A stretch of DNA of 64,000 bases, taken from assembly GCF_002893095.1 (NCBI RefSeq), contig NZ_PKQQ01000001.1, positions 124,001-188,000 on the forward strand, read 5' to 3'. Below are positions 44,824 to 54,696 of the stretch, one piece after another. A program made the position numbers and the translations under genes. Within the stretch, counting starts at the first letter, position 1; each line of letters opens with the position of its first letter. Source of the DNA: Stenotrophomonas sp. VV52. GTDB lineage: Bacteria; Pseudomonadota; Gammaproteobacteria; Xanthomonadales; Xanthomonadaceae. The notes beneath the pieces were generated by a model. It did no database searches and was not told where the DNA came from. It saw only the letters and a list, made by a program, of their open reading frames with translations.

Positions 44824-45636
44824 ATGCCTGTCGACCGTATCGATGCCTGTTTCGCGCGCCTGCGCGCCAGCCGCCGCAAGGCGCTGATTCCATTCATTAC
44901 CGCCGGCGACCCCGGCCTGGAAGCGACCGTTCCGGTCATGCACGCCCTGGCCGCCGCAGGCGCCGACGTGATCGAACTCGGCGTGCCGTTCTCCGACCCG
45001 ATGGCCGACGGTCCCACCATCCAGCGCAGTTCCGAGCGCGCGCTGGCCCGAGGTGCGGGCCTGCGCTACGTACTGGAAACCGTCACCGCGTTCCGCCGCG
45101 ACGACAGCACCACCCCGGTGGTGCTGATGGGCTACCTGAACCCGGTGGAGATCCACGGCACCGCGAAGTTCGCCGAGGCGGCCATTGCCGCGGGCGTGGA
45201 CGGGGTGCTGCTGGTCGACCTGCCGCCGGAAGAGGCCGAGGAGACCCTGGCGATCTTCAACGCGGCCGGGCTGGCGCTGATCCTGCTGGCCTCGCCGACC
45301 ACCGCCGACAGCCGCCTGGACCTGCTCGCGGGCATGGCCCGGGGCTACCTGTACTACGTGAGTTTCGCCGGCGTCACCGGCGCCTCCGAGCGCCTCGACA
45401 GCAGCGCCGCCGGCGCCCGCCTGCGCGACCTGCGCAGCCGTTCCACCGCACCGGTAGTGGCCGGTTTCGGGATCAAGGACGCCGCCAGCGCGGCGGCGAT
45501 GGCCACCGAGGCGGACGGCGTGGTGGTGGGCAGCGCACTGGTGGCGGCGTTGGCCGAGGCGGACGGCGCCGAGGCTGCGGCGCGCACCGCCAAGGCGTTC
45601 CTCCGGCCTCTGCGCGACGCTCTGGATAGCCATTGA
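44824..45636 (+). CDS. trpA: tryptophan synthase alpha subunit
   Basis: A 270-residue TIM-barrel that cleaves indole-3-glycerol phosphate. Catalytic Glu51 lies in ELGVPFSDP and Asp62 in ADGPTIQ. MGYLNP, VDLPPEE, the FAGVTGA loop and GFGIKD complete the signature. An in-frame GTG three codons earlier exists, but ATG at 44824 is preferred. It is followed by an inverted REP pair rather than a classical terminator. Confidence 0.97.
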   Translation: MPVDRIDACFARLRASRRKALIPFITAGDPGLEATVPVMHALAAAGADVIELGVPFSDPMADGPTIQRSSERALARGAGLRYVLETVTAFRRDDSTTPVVLMGYLNPVEIHGTAKFAEAAIAAGVDGVLLVDLPPEEAEETLAIFNAAGLALILLASPTTADSRLDLLAGMARGYLYYVSFAGVTGASERLDSSAAGARLRDLRSRSTAPVVAGFGIKDAASAAAMATEADGVVVGSALVAALAEADGAEAAARTAKAFLRPLRDALDSH

Positions 45637-45638
45637 TC

Positions 45639-45712
45639 GGTAGCGTCGGCCGTTGGCCGACCCAAGGGGTGTATCCGGCGCCATGAGGGCCGGCCAACGG
45701 CCGGCGCTACCG
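45639..45712. repeat. inverted pair of GTAG-headed REP-like hairpins
   Basis: Left unit: GTAG at 45640, stem GTCGGCC/GGCCGAC. Right unit, inverted: CTAC at 45707-45710, stem GCCGGCC/GGCCGGC. The 24-base units differ at two positions, which are paired with each other (T-A in one, C-G in the other), so the stem is preserved by compensatory change. It lies between trpA and accD. Confidence 0.85.
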
Positions 45713-45856
45713 GCATTCGAACGGCATCCCGTGTTCACGTGGCACCATTCACGCCGCATCCACACGCCCCCGTAGGGATCCCGGCTCCACAGCCGGTGAG
45801 CTAGACTGTCCGCCTTTGCGGCTTTCGGGCCGCCCTGAACGGAAGTGTCATCCCGC

Positions 45857-46734
<878 letters not shown>

Positions 46735-46735
<1 letters not shown>

Positions 46736-48102
46736 TGGCCGCGCGTAAATACTTCGGGACCGACGGCATCCGCGGTCGGGTCGGGCAGGGCGTGATCTCC
46801 GCCGATTTCGTGCTGCGCCTGGGCAATGCGCTGGGCCGGGTACTGATCGAGCGCAGCAAGCATGCCCCCGGCGTGCGCCCGGTGGTCGTGATCGGCAAGG
46901 ACACCCGGATCTCGGGTTACATGTTCGAAGCTGCGCTGGAAGCCGGCCTGGTTGCCGCCGGTGCGGATGTGCAGCTGCTGGGCCCGATGCCGACCCCGGC
47001 GGTCGCATTCCTGACCCGCACCCTGGGTGCGGACGCCGGCATCGTGATCAGCGCCTCGCATAACCCGCATTACGACAACGGCATCAAGTTCTTCTCGGCC
47101 GACGGCGAGAAGCTCGACGACGCTACCGAGCTGGCGCTGGAAGCGGCGCTGGACACCGAGTTCACCACGGTCTATTCGGACCGGCTCGGCAAGGCGGCGC
47201 GTGCGCGCGACGCGGTCGGCCGTTACATCGAGTTCTGCAAGGCCAGCGTGCCGCGTGGGTTCGACCTGCGCGGCCTGAAGATCGTGCTGGACTGCGCGCA
47301 TGGCGCCACGTACCACATCGCGCCGCTGCTGTTCCGCGAGCTGGGTGCGGAGGTGGTGGCCATCGGTGCCGAGCCCAATGGCGTGAACATCAATGACGGT
47401 GTCGGGTCGATGCACATCGACAACCTGGCCGCCAAGGTGCGCGAGGTCGGTGCGGACCTGGGCATCGCCTTCGACGGCGACGGCGACCGTGTGCTGATGG
47501 CCGACGACCAGGGCAACCCGGTCGACGGCGATGACCTGCTGTATGTGCTCGCGGCGGCCTGGCAGAAGAGCGGCCGCCTGCGCGGTCCGGTGGTGGGCAC
47601 GCTGATGACCAACTTCGGGCTGGAGCAGGCGCTGGAACGCCTCGGCCTGCCGTTCGTGCGCAGCAACGTGGGCGACCGCTACGTGCACCAGGCGCTGGTG
47701 GAAGGCGGCGGCGTGCTCGGTGGCGAGGCTTCGGGCCACCTGCTGTGCCTGGACCGTGCCACCACCGGCGATGCGATCGTCAGCGCGCTGCAGGTGCTGG
47801 AAGTGCTGCGTCGTGGCGGTATCTCGCTGCGTGCTGCATTGAGCGACGTGACCAAGGTGCCCCAGAAGACCGTCAACGTGCGCCTGGCCGGTGTCTCGGC
47901 CAAGGTCATCGTGCAGTCCGAAGGCGTGCAGTCGGCGCTGTCGGCCGCACAGCAGGCGGTCAAGGGCCGCGGCCGCGCGTTCCTGCGTCCCTCCGGCACC
48001 GAGCCGGTAGTGCGGGTCACGGTGGAGGCCGATACGGCCGAGTTGATGCAGGGCACGCTGGACAGTCTGTCCGATGCAGTGAAGGCAGCGGCTGCGGCAT
48101 GA
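46735..48102 (+). CDS. glmM: phosphoglucosamine mutase
   Basis: A 455-residue alpha-D-phosphohexomutase converting glucosamine-6-phosphate to glucosamine-1-phosphate for UDP-GlcNAc. The N-terminal [14 protein letters not shown] and the active-site phosphoserine Ser108 in [16 protein letters not shown] are diagnostic. DGDGDR binds the metal, GGEASGH is the sugar-binding loop and [10 protein letters not shown] the phosphate-binding loop. It shares a base with the accD stop, and ends at a bidirectional terminator. Confidence 0.96.
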
Positions 48103-48118
48103 TGCGTAGCCGACGCTG

Positions 48119-48154
48119 ACATGAAAAACCCGGCCAAGGCCGGGTTTTTCATGT
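48119..48154. terminator. bidirectional Rho-independent terminator
   Basis: A long perfect inverted repeat: AAAAACCCGGCC and GGCCGGGTTTTT around AA, extended by ACATG/CATGT. It gives a T-tract on both strands, between glmM and the convergent deacetylase. Confidence 0.93.
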
Positions 48155-48157
48155 GAG

Positions 48158-49012
48158 TTACGGCCCCGGTGCCATCTTCTTCTGCTTCGCCTTGAACCGG
48201 TTGAACACCGGTGCGATCAACGGGTGGTAACTCCACGCGATGCGCTTGCGCAGCCAGCTCGCCGGCCGGTTGCGGATGGCAAACCGATAGATGTGTTCCG
48301 GATCGCCACCTACCACGTTGCGCCCGAACGGATGCGTGGTGTGCAGGTAACGGAAGCCCTGCGCACGCGCGATCGGCAGGTAATCCTCGTCGAAATCGCC
48401 GTACGGCCAGCACAGCGTGTCTGACACCTCGCCCAGCTGTTCCTGCAGCACCGCGCGCGCCATTTCCAGGTCGCGGGTGATGCCGTCGCGCTTCTGCGTA
48501 CGGCTGATGTCCTGCTTCATCCAGCGCGTGTGGGTATGGGTGTGGCAATGCACCTCGAACGTACCGGCCTCGATCATCGCGCGCGCTTCGCTCCAGCGCA
48601 TCATCACGTCGTCGTGGCGGTTCTCGCGCAGGATCGCGTCTTCGCAGCCACGGTGGTCCGGGGTCGCCGGCAGCGTCGCGCCGGGCTGGCCGGCGTGCGG
48701 ACGCAGCGGGCCTTCGCCCATCCAGCCGGTGACCACGAACACCACTGCGTGCATGCCGTACTTCTGCAGGATCGGATGCGCATACACCCAGTTGTCCAGG
48801 TAGCCGTCGTCGAAGGTGATGACGATGGACTTGCGCGGTACCGGCCTGCCGGCCAGGAAGTCGGCGTACTGGGCCAGGGTCAGCGAGGTCCAGCCGTTGG
48901 CGGCCAGCCACGCGATCTGGCTCTCGAAATTCTCCGGCGACACCGTGATCATGCCCGGCGAGGGCGAAACATGGTGGTGCATCAGCACCGGTACGGTTCT
49001 AGCGTTTGCCAT
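48158..49012 (-). CDS. polysaccharide deacetylase family protein (NodB homology)
   Basis: A 284-residue carbohydrate esterase family 4-like protein. Motif 1 is ITFDDGYLDN with the metal-binding Asp, motif 2 reads EVHCHTHTHTRW (HxxxH-type metal ligands), and a later CWPYGDFDE resembles motif 3. The substrate may be a cell-surface glycan such as LPS core. No signal peptide is evident. It overlaps the upstream glycosyltransferase gene by 14 bases, so the two act in one pathway. Confidence 0.88.
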   Translation of the reverse strand: MANARTVPVLMHHHVSPSPGMITVSPENFESQIAWLAANGWTSLTLAQYADFLAGRPVPRKSIVITFDDGYLDNWVYAHPILQKYGMHAVVFVVTGWMGEGPLRPHAGQPGATLPATPDHRGCEDAILRENRHDDVMMRWSEARAMIEAGTFEVHCHTHTHTRWMKQDISRTQKRDGITRDLEMARAVLQEQLGEVSDTLCWPYGDFDEDYLPIARAQGFRYLHTTHPFGRNVVGGDPEHIYRFAIRNRPASWLRKRIAWSYHPLIAPVFNRFKAKQKKMAPGP

Positions 49013-50150
49013 GGCCCAGTTCCTTCAACCACTGGTGGTAATAGTACTCGGTGGCCTCGGTGTGCCCGGTCGGGGTGAAACGGTGCGCGCTGCGCATCCA
49101 GTCCCAGCCGGCCTGGCCCATCTGCCGGCGGCGTTCGGGCTGCTCCACCAGGGTCTGCAATGCCGCGGTCAACGCGGCCTGGTCGCCGAGCGGGGCGAGC
49201 AGGGCATTGCTGCCTTCCACCAGCATTTCCGGCACGCCGCCCACGCGGGTGGTGACGATCGGCACGCCCACATAGGCCGCCTCCAGGAACACCGTGCCCG
49301 CGGCTTCCTTGTGGCTGGCCAGGGCGAAGATGTCGAAGGCGGTCATCAGCCGGCAGGCCCCCAGCCGGTAGCCCAGCAGGTGCACCTGGCCGGCAATGCC
49401 CAGCTCGGCGCGCAGCGCGGTCAGGCGTTCCATCACCGGCGCGCCGTCGCCCACGATCACCAGCTGCAGGTTCGGGTGCTGGCGGCACAGCGGCGCGATC
49501 GCGCGCAGCAGGTCGGCATGGCCCTTGGCCTCGCGCAGTACGGCCACGCAACCGACCACGACCTGATCGTCGCTGAAGCCCAGTTCGCGGCGGACCTCGG
49601 CGCGGGTGTCCTGCAGGCACTGCCAGGCGTCGTCGCTGGTGGCCTGCGACCACTGCGGCGGAACCGCGATCGGCGGCACGATGCCGATCCGGTCGTCGGC
49701 GATGCCGCGATGGACCAGCAGCTGCTTGACGAAGCTGCTGACGGTCAGCACCCGGTGCGGCAGCCCGGTGTAGGTGAGCAGCGAATTGACCGGGCTCATC
49801 AGGTGGCGCGATCGGACCACCAGCGGTGCACCGCCCAGGCGGGCGCCGGCGGCGGCGATCAGGGCATCGCGGCGGCTGGTGGTATTGACCACGTCATAGG
49901 TGTGCCGACGCACCAGGCGGGATACCGACCAGATGCCGCGCAGCATCCGCAGCAGGCCGCCCATCTTCAGCGCATGCACGGTGAAGCCGGCCTCGCGGGC
50001 CATTTCGCCCAGTCGCGCGCCGGGCTGGCACAGCAGCGACACGTCGTGGCCGCGTTCGCGCATGGCCAGCATGTGGCGATAGATGTAGATCTCCTGCCCG
50101 CCGAATCCCTTGGCGGCTTCCGTGTGCAGGATCTTCAGTGGCTTGTCCAT
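48999..50150 (-). CDS. glycosyltransferase family 4 (GT-B)
   Basis: A 384-residue retaining GT-B enzyme. The N-terminal donor/acceptor domain begins KILHTEAAKGFGGQEIYIYRH. The C-terminal domain carries the GT4 EX7E-like segment in SHKEAAGTVFLEAAYVGVPIVTTRVGGVPEM. Together with the deacetylase it probably builds or modifies a lipopolysaccharide core or similar surface sugar; the sugar is not predictable. The start at 50150 was chosen because the Rossmann motif begins there; in-frame extensions up to 27 residues are possible. Confidence 0.88.
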   Translation of the reverse strand: MDKPLKILHTEAAKGFGGQEIYIYRHMLAMRERGHDVSLLCQPGARLGEMAREAGFTVHALKMGGLLRMLRGIWSVSRLVRRHTYDVVNTTSRRDALIAAAGARLGGAPLVVRSRHLMSPVNSLLTYTGLPHRVLTVSSFVKQLLVHRGIADDRIGIVPPIAVPPQWSQATSDDAWQCLQDTRAEVRRELGFSDDQVVVGCVAVLREAKGHADLLRAIAPLCRQHPNLQLVIVGDGAPVMERLTALRAELGIAGQVHLLGYRLGACRLMTAFDIFALASHKEAAGTVFLEAAYVGVPIVTTRVGGVPEMLVEGSNALLAPLGDQAALTAALQTLVEQPERRRQMGQAGWDWMRSAHRFTPTGHTEATEYYYHQWLKELGHGKR

Positions 50151-50317
50151 CGTGAACGTTCCAGGTGTCCAGTCATTCAACGTCATTGCGGGCGCGGGAG
50201 GGTCACTGCCCCGGTGCGCGCGCATGGCCAACGGGGCAGGGGACGCGCGGGCGTCCTTGCGGTGTCAGGGCAGACAGGGAGGGGCGATTGACGTGGCGGC
50301 GGCGATGTCGCGCGCAT

Positions 50318-50341
50318 TGTATCGGTTTGTATCAATGTATC
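50318..50341. promoter_or_regulatory. three direct TGTATC repeats in a divergent promoter region
   Basis: TGTATC occurs at 50318, 50328 and 50336, spaced 10 and 8 bases, in an AT-rich patch of the 278-base gap between the glycosyltransferase (minus) and the oxygenase (plus). It could be an operator for either gene. Confidence 0.4.
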
Positions 50342-50428
50342 GTCAGTGCAGATCCTCCGATCTGGCACAATGTTCAGCCGGGCCACAGCCGTGGCCCATC
50401 TCCACCCCCGAACCAGCCAGGAACCGCA

Positions 50429-51364
50429 GTGAGCCAGATCCCCACCCTCGACATCACCCGTTTCGACAGTGACCGCGACGCGTTCGTCGCCGAGCTGGGG
50501 GCGGCCTACCGTGAATGGGGTTTTGCGGGCATCCGCAACCACGGCATCCCGCAGGCGGACATCGACGGTGCGTACGAGGTGTTCAAGGCGTTCTTCGCGC
50601 TGCCCGAAGCGACCAAGCTGCAGTACCACCTGCCGGGCACCGGCGGCGCGCGCGGCTACACCCCGTTCGGCGTGGAAACCGCGAAGGGCTCCAAGCACTT
50701 CGACCTGAAGGAGTTCTGGCACATCGGCCGCGAGATCCCGGATGACTCCAAGTACCGGGACGTGATGGCGCCGAACCTGTGGCCGACCGAAGTACCGGGC
50801 TTCCGCGAGAAGGGCTACGGCCTGTTCCAGGCGCTGGACCAGCTGGGGTCGCGCGTGCTGTCGGCGCTGGCGCTGCACATCGGCCTGCCGATCGACTTCT
50901 TCGCCGACAAGACCAACAACGGCAACTCGATCCTGCGCCCGATCCACTACCCGCCGATCACCGCCGACGACATCCCCAACGTCCGCGCCGGCGCGCACGG
51001 CGACATCAACTTCATCACGTTGCTGGTCGGTGCCAGTGCCGCCGGCCTGGAAGTGCAGTCGCACGAAGGCAAGTGGGTGCCGTTCACCTCGGACGCGGAC
51101 ACCATCGTGGTCAACATCGGCGACATGCTGCAGCGCCTGACCAACCACGTGTACCCGTCCACCATCCACCGCGTGGTCAACCCCCCGGGCGAGCAGGCCC
51201 GCCAGCCGCGTTACTCGGTGCCGTTCTTCCTGCACCCGAACCCGGACTTCCTGATCGACGTGCTGCCGACCTGCATCAGCGCGGACAACCCCAGCCGCTA
51301 CCCGGAGCCGATCACCGCCCACGGCTTCCTCGAAGAGCGCCTGCGCGAGATCAAACTCAAATGA
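50429..51364 (+). CDS. 2-oxoglutarate/Fe(II)-dependent oxygenase, isopenicillin-N-synthase-like
   Basis: A 311-residue non-haem iron enzyme of the DIOX-N/2OG-FeII family. The iron triad is His190 and Asp192 (AHGDINF) and His247 (STIHRVV). Arg261 and Ser263 (RYSVPFF) bind the cosubstrate carboxylate. The N-terminal WGFAGIRNHGI segment is the DIOX_N signature. Substrates of bacterial homologues are diverse and none is suggested by the neighbours. The start is GTG, with CAGGAACC upstream. A REP palindrome and a terminator follow the stop. Confidence 0.9.
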   Translation: MSQIPTLDITRFDSDRDAFVAELGAAYREWGFAGIRNHGIPQADIDGAYEVFKAFFALPEATKLQYHLPGTGGARGYTPFGVETAKGSKHFDLKEFWHIGREIPDDSKYRDVMAPNLWPTEVPGFREKGYGLFQALDQLGSRVLSALALHIGLPIDFFADKTNNGNSILRPIHYPPITADDIPNVRAGAHGDINFITLLVGASAAGLEVQSHEGKWVPFTSDADTIVVNIGDMLQRLTNHVYPSTIHRVVNPPGEQARQPRYSVPFFLHPNPDFLIDVLPTCISADNPSRYPEPITAHGFLEERLREIKLK

Positions 51365-51365
51365 C

Positions 51366-51390
51366 GTAGGTACCGACTGTCAGTCGGTAC
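51366..51390 (+). repeat. GTAG-headed REP-like palindrome
   Basis: GTAG is followed by the near-perfect palindrome GTACCGACTG - T - CAGTCGGTAC. It begins one base after the oxygenase stop codon and directly precedes a terminator. Confidence 0.75.
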
Positions 51391-51395
51391 CCCTC

Positions 51396-51421
51396 AAAGG
51401 CCGCCTCCGGGCGGCCTTTTT
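51396..51421 (+). terminator. Rho-independent terminator
   Basis: A 10-bp stem, AAAGGCCGCC / GGCGGCCTTT, with a TCCG loop and further T residues. It separates the oxygenase from tpiA. Confidence 0.92.
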
Positions 51422-51512
51422 CATTATCCATTTGAAATGTAAGCGTTTTCCTGAAACGCGGATTCGTTACATCCGGTATCATCACCGGCTGATACCCAAA
51501 TGGAGCCCGCCC

Positions 51513-52268
51513 ATGCGCCGCAAGATCGTCGCCGGTAACTGGAAGCTGCACGGCAGCCGCCAATTCGCCACCGACCTGGTCAGCGACATCGTCGCCGACC
51601 TGCCCAAGGAGGGCGTGGACGTGGTGATCCTGCCGCCACTGCCATACCTGGGCGAGCTGGTGGAGGCCTTCGAGGGTCGTGCTGTCGCTTTCGGCTCGCA
51701 GGACGTCAGCTCCAATGAAAAGGGCGCCTACACCGGCGAGGTCTGCGCGGCCATGCTGGCCGACGTCGGCGCCCGCTATGGCCTGGTCGGCCATTCCGAG
51801 CGCCGCCAGTACCACAACGAGACCAGCGAGCTGGTCACGCGCAAGTTCGCCGCCGCCGTGCATGCCGGGCTGGTCCCGGTGCTGTGCGTCGGCGAAACCC
51901 TGGAGCAGCGTGAAGGCGGCCAGACCGAGCAGGTCATCGCCAGCCAGCTGACCCCGGTGCTCGACCTGGTCGGGCCGGAGGGCTTCCAGCACGCCGTGGT
52001 CGCCTACGAGCCGGTCTGGGCGATCGGGACCGGCCGCACCGCCACCAAGGAGCAGGCCCAGCAGGTCCATGCCTTCATCCGTGGCGAAGTGGCCAAGCGG
52101 GATGCTAGAATCGCCGATTCGTTGCCGATCCTGTACGGCGGCAGCGTGAAGCCCGACAACGCCGCAGAGCTGTTCGCACAGCCCGATGTCGATGGTGGGC
52201 TGGTAGGCGGCGCCTCGTTGGTGGCCGCGGATTTCCTGGCCATCGCCCATGCGGCGGCCGGGCACTAA
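51513..52268 (+). CDS. tpiA: triosephosphate isomerase
   Basis: A 251-residue glycolytic TIM barrel interconverting dihydroxyacetone phosphate and glyceraldehyde-3-phosphate. Lys11 lies in GNWK, the electrophile His94 in GHSERR and the base Glu166 in AYEPVWAIGTG, and the phosphate loops are YGGSVK and GGASL. The start follows the family N-terminus. The 90-base leader holds a GGTATCA/TGATACC hairpin (51475-51496) overlapping a TATCAT -10-like sequence. secG follows after 32 bases. Confidence 0.97.
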   Translation: MRRKIVAGNWKLHGSRQFATDLVSDIVADLPKEGVDVVILPPLPYLGELVEAFEGRAVAFGSQDVSSNEKGAYTGEVCAAMLADVGARYGLVGHSERRQYHNETSELVTRKFAAAVHAGLVPVLCVGETLEQREGGQTEQVIASQLTPVLDLVGPEGFQHAVVAYEPVWAIGTGRTATKEQAQQVHAFIRGEVAKRDARIADSLPILYGGSVKPDNAAELFAQPDVDGGLVGGASLVAADFLAIAHAAAGH

Positions 52269-52300
52269 CAAGACAAGAATTGTCCGAGGACGGATTCGAA

Positions 52301-52744
52301 ATGCTGATGTTGATCCTCAATGTGGTCTACGTGCTGGTGGCAGTGGCCATGATCGCGCTCATCCTGATGCAGCGTGGTTCCGGTGCGGCCGCAGGGTCGG
52401 GGTTCGGCGCCGGTGCCTCGGGCACGGTGTTCGGCGCGCGCGGCGCGTCCAACTTCCTGTCCAAGTCGACCAAGTGGCTGGCCGTGGTGTTCTTCGGCAT
52501 CAGCCTCTTCATGGCCTGGTACGCCAGCCATGGTGCGCGACCGGCGGTCCAGCAGGACCTCGGCGTGATGTCGGCCCCGGTCGCGCCTGCCGCGCCGGCA
52601 GTCCCCGCCGGTGAGCTGCCGGCCGTGCCGAAGGCCCCGGAAGCCGCTGCGCCGCAGCCGGTTCCGCAGGCGACTGTGCCGGCTCAGGCCGAAACGCCGA
52701 AATCGGGTGAAGAAAAGCCTTCGGAAGGCTCCCAGACTCCCTGA
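52301..52744 (+). CDS. secG: preprotein translocase subunit SecG
   Basis: A 147-residue inner-membrane subunit of the SecYEG channel. It has two membrane helices (about 1-22 and 55-75) around the conserved LMQRGSGAAAGSGFGAGASGTVFGARGASNFLSKST loop. The C-terminal half is a long Ala/Pro-rich periplasmic tail that E. coli SecG lacks but xanthomonads typically carry. The start at 52301 is preferred to a TTG seven codons upstream. The tpiA-secG-tRNA-Leu-nuo order is typical for proteobacteria. Confidence 0.94.
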   Translation: MLMLILNVVYVLVAVAMIALILMQRGSGAAAGSGFGAGASGTVFGARGASNFLSKSTKWLAVVFFGISLFMAWYASHGARPAVQQDLGVMSAPVAPAAPAVPAGELPAVPKAPEAAAPQPVPQATVPAQAETPKSGEEKPSEGSQTP

Positions 52745-52815
52745 AGACGGTTACAATATGCGGCGCGTTGGGGGAGTCCACCAGGAATCACGCCCAGCGC
52801 GATACGTAATGCAAT

Positions 52816-52900
52816 GCCCAGGTGGCGGAATTGGTAGACGCACTACCTTGAGGTGGTAGCGACTTAGGTCGTAGGGGTTCGAGTCCCCTCTTGGGCACCA
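52816..52900 (+). tRNA. tRNA-Leu (anticodon GAG)
   Basis: An 85-base cloverleaf with an encoded CCA. Acceptor arm GCCCAGG pairs with CTTGGGC. The anticodon stem CTACC/GGTAG encloses TTGAGGT, giving anticodon GAG, which reads CUU and CUC. The long variable arm (class II) and the T-loop GGTTCGAGTCC are present. TACAAT at 52752-52757, followed by a GC-rich discriminator, may be its own -10 box. Confidence 0.96.
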
Positions 52901-52922
52901 TTTTGTTTGTAAGCGGGTTCGT

Positions 52923-52941
52923 CTGGCGCGCAAAGCGCCAG
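52923..52941 (+). terminator. hairpin after tRNA-Leu, possible terminator or processing site
   Basis: CTGGCGC pairs with GCGCCAG around a GCAAA loop, followed by CAACGTTTT. A separate 14-bp palindrome, ACGCCTGCAGGCGT, lies at 52973-52986 upstream of nuoA. Confidence 0.5.
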
Positions 52942-53012
52942 CAACGTTTTCCGTCCACTCCCCCATGCCAAGACGCCTGCAGGCGTGGCGGCAGAGGCAA
53001 GAGAGAATCGCT

Positions 53013-53369
53013 GTGCTGGCCGAATATTTGCCGTCTCTGCTGTTTCTGATTGTTGCCACCGGTATCGGCGTTGCGCTGATGCTGGTCGGTCGGTTCCTCG
53101 GTCCCCGGCGTCCAGATCTGAAAAAGCTCTCGCCGTACGAATGCGGCTTCGAGGCTTTCGAGGACGCGCGCATGAAGTTCGATGTGCGCTACTACCTGAT
53201 CGCCATCCAGTTCATCGTATTTGACTTGGAAATCATCTTCATCGTGCCGTGGACCCAGGTCTTCATGGAGCTGGGCACACGTTCGCTGGTCACGATGGGC
53301 CTGTTCGTGGGCATGCTTTTCCTCGGTTTCATTTACGTCTGGAAGAAGGGAGCGCTGGAATGGGAGTAA
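53013..53369 (+). CDS. nuoA: NADH-quinone oxidoreductase subunit A
   Basis: A 118-residue membrane subunit of complex I with three helices. It has the conserved [34 protein letters not shown] segment, including the loop Cys and the membrane acidic residues near the quinone channel. The GTG start at 53013 gives the usual N-terminus; earlier in-frame ATG sequence overlaps the intergenic palindrome. First gene of the nuo operon; it overlaps nuoB by ten bases. Confidence 0.93.
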   Translation: MLAEYLPSLLFLIVATGIGVALMLVGRFLGPRRPDLKKLSPYECGFEAFEDARMKFDVRYYLIAIQFIVFDLEIIFIVPWTQVFMELGTRSLVTMGLFVGMLFLGFIYVWKKGALEWE

Positions 53370-53914
53370 TTCAGACTCTCGATGGCCTGATGAACAACCC
53401 GGTCCCGGAAGGGCGGGTCGACGACATCCTGCGCCCCGAAGGCGACAACCCGCTGCTCGAAAAGGGCTATGTGACCACCAGCGTCGACGCGCTGTTGAAC
53501 TGGGCACGTACCGGCTCGATGTGGCCCATGACCTTCGGTCTGGCCTGCTGCGCGGTTGAAATGATGCATGCCGGTGCCGCGCGCCTGGACCTTGACCGCT
53601 ACGGCGTGGTGTTCCGCCCGTCGCCGCGCCAGTCCGACGTGATGATCGTGGCCGGCACCCTGGTCAACAAGATGGCCCCGGCGCTGCGCAAGGTCTACGA
53701 CCAGATGCCGGACCCGAAGTGGGTCATCTCCATGGGCAGCTGCGCCAACGGTGGCGGCTACTACCACTACTCCTATGCAGTGGTGCGTGGTTGCGACCGC
53801 GTGGTGCCGGTGGACGTGTACGTCCCCGGTTGTCCGCCTACCGCCGAAGCGTTGGTGTACGGGATCCTGCAGCTGCAGAAGAAGATCTGGCGTACGCAGA
53901 CCATCGCCCGCTGA
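53360..53914 (+). CDS. nuoB: NADH-quinone oxidoreductase subunit B
   Basis: A 184-residue peripheral subunit that binds the terminal 4Fe-4S cluster N2, the electron donor to quinone. The cluster cysteines are in [40 protein letters not shown] and [11 protein letters not shown]. The start lies inside nuoA, with a GGAG sequence overlapping. Confidence 0.97.
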   Translation: MGVIQTLDGLMNNPVPEGRVDDILRPEGDNPLLEKGYVTTSVDALLNWARTGSMWPMTFGLACCAVEMMHAGAARLDLDRYGVVFRPSPRQSDVMIVAGTLVNKMAPALRKVYDQMPDPKWVISMGSCANGGGYYHYSYAVVRGCDRVVPVDVYVPGCPPTAEALVYGILQLQKKIWRTQTIAR

Positions 53915-53946
53915 CATTCCTCCTGACAAGAGCGCGCCAAGCCCCC

Positions 53947-54696
53947 ATGGCAGAGCAAGCATCCTTCATCGACCGACTCTCCGCACGTTTCGCAGGTGCG
54001 CAGGTCTTCGTGGTCGAACCCCGCGGCGAAGTGACGCTGGAAGTGCCCGCTGCCGACTGGCATGCCACTGCTCTGGCGCTGCGCGACGAATTCGGTTTCG
54101 AGCAGTCCGTCGACCTGTGCGGCGTTGACTACCTCGGCTATGGCAGCGACGAGTGGGACACCGCCGACGTCTCTTCGCACGGCTTCAGCCGTGGCGTGGA
54201 AGGCAAGGGCGCCGGCCGTTTCGCGTGGGGCGAGTTCCCCACCCGCGAAACCCCGGAAGGCGCCCAGCCGCAGCCGGTTCCCCTGCAGCGTTATGCCGTG
54301 GTCGCGCAGCTGCGTTCCTACCAGCACAACCTCACCATGCGCATCCGCTGCTTCGCGCCGAACGAGGAACTGCCGGTGGTCGCCTCGCTGACCAGCGTGT
54401 GGCCGGGCCTGAACTGGTTCGAGCGCGAAGCGTTCGACCTGTTCGGCGTGATCTTCGAAGGCCACCCGGACCTGCGCCGCATCCTGACCGACTACGGCTT
54501 CGTGGGGCATCCGTTCCGCAAGGACTTCCCGCTGATCGGCAACGTCGAAGTCCGCTACGACGAAGAAAAGAAGCGCGTCGTGTACGAACCGGTCACCTCG
54601 GTGGAGCCGCGTGTCGGCGTGCCGCGCGTGATCCGTGACGACGCCCGTTTCCAGACCGCTGCCGGCGAAACCGCGCAGTCGGAGGCAAGCAAGTGA
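53947..54696 (+). CDS. nuoC: NADH-quinone oxidoreductase subunit C
   Basis: A 249-residue hydrophilic subunit of the connecting module, separate from NuoD as in most proteobacteria other than enterics. It has the 30-kDa signature [31 protein letters not shown] and [11 protein letters not shown] Gly/Ser/charged insertion (about residues 65-105) sits in the middle. It overlaps nuoD by GTGA. Confidence 0.96.
   Translation: MAEQASFIDRLSARFAGAQVFVVEPRGEVTLEVPAADWHATALALRDEFGFEQSVDLCGVDYLGYGSDEWDTADVSSHGFSRGVEGKGAGRFAWGEFPTRETPEGAQPQPVPLQRYAVVAQLRSYQHNLTMRIRCFAPNEELPVVASLTSVWPGLNWFEREAFDLFGVIFEGHPDLRRILTDYGFVGHPFRKDFPLIGNVEVRYDEEKKRVVYEPVTSVEPRVGVPRVIRDDARFQTAAGETAQSEASK

Noticed and set aside
52973..52986. 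14-bp palindrome upstream of nuoA as an operator
   Set aside because: A GC-rich palindrome of this length without supporting promoter elements could be chance; it is mentioned only with the neighbouring hairpin.
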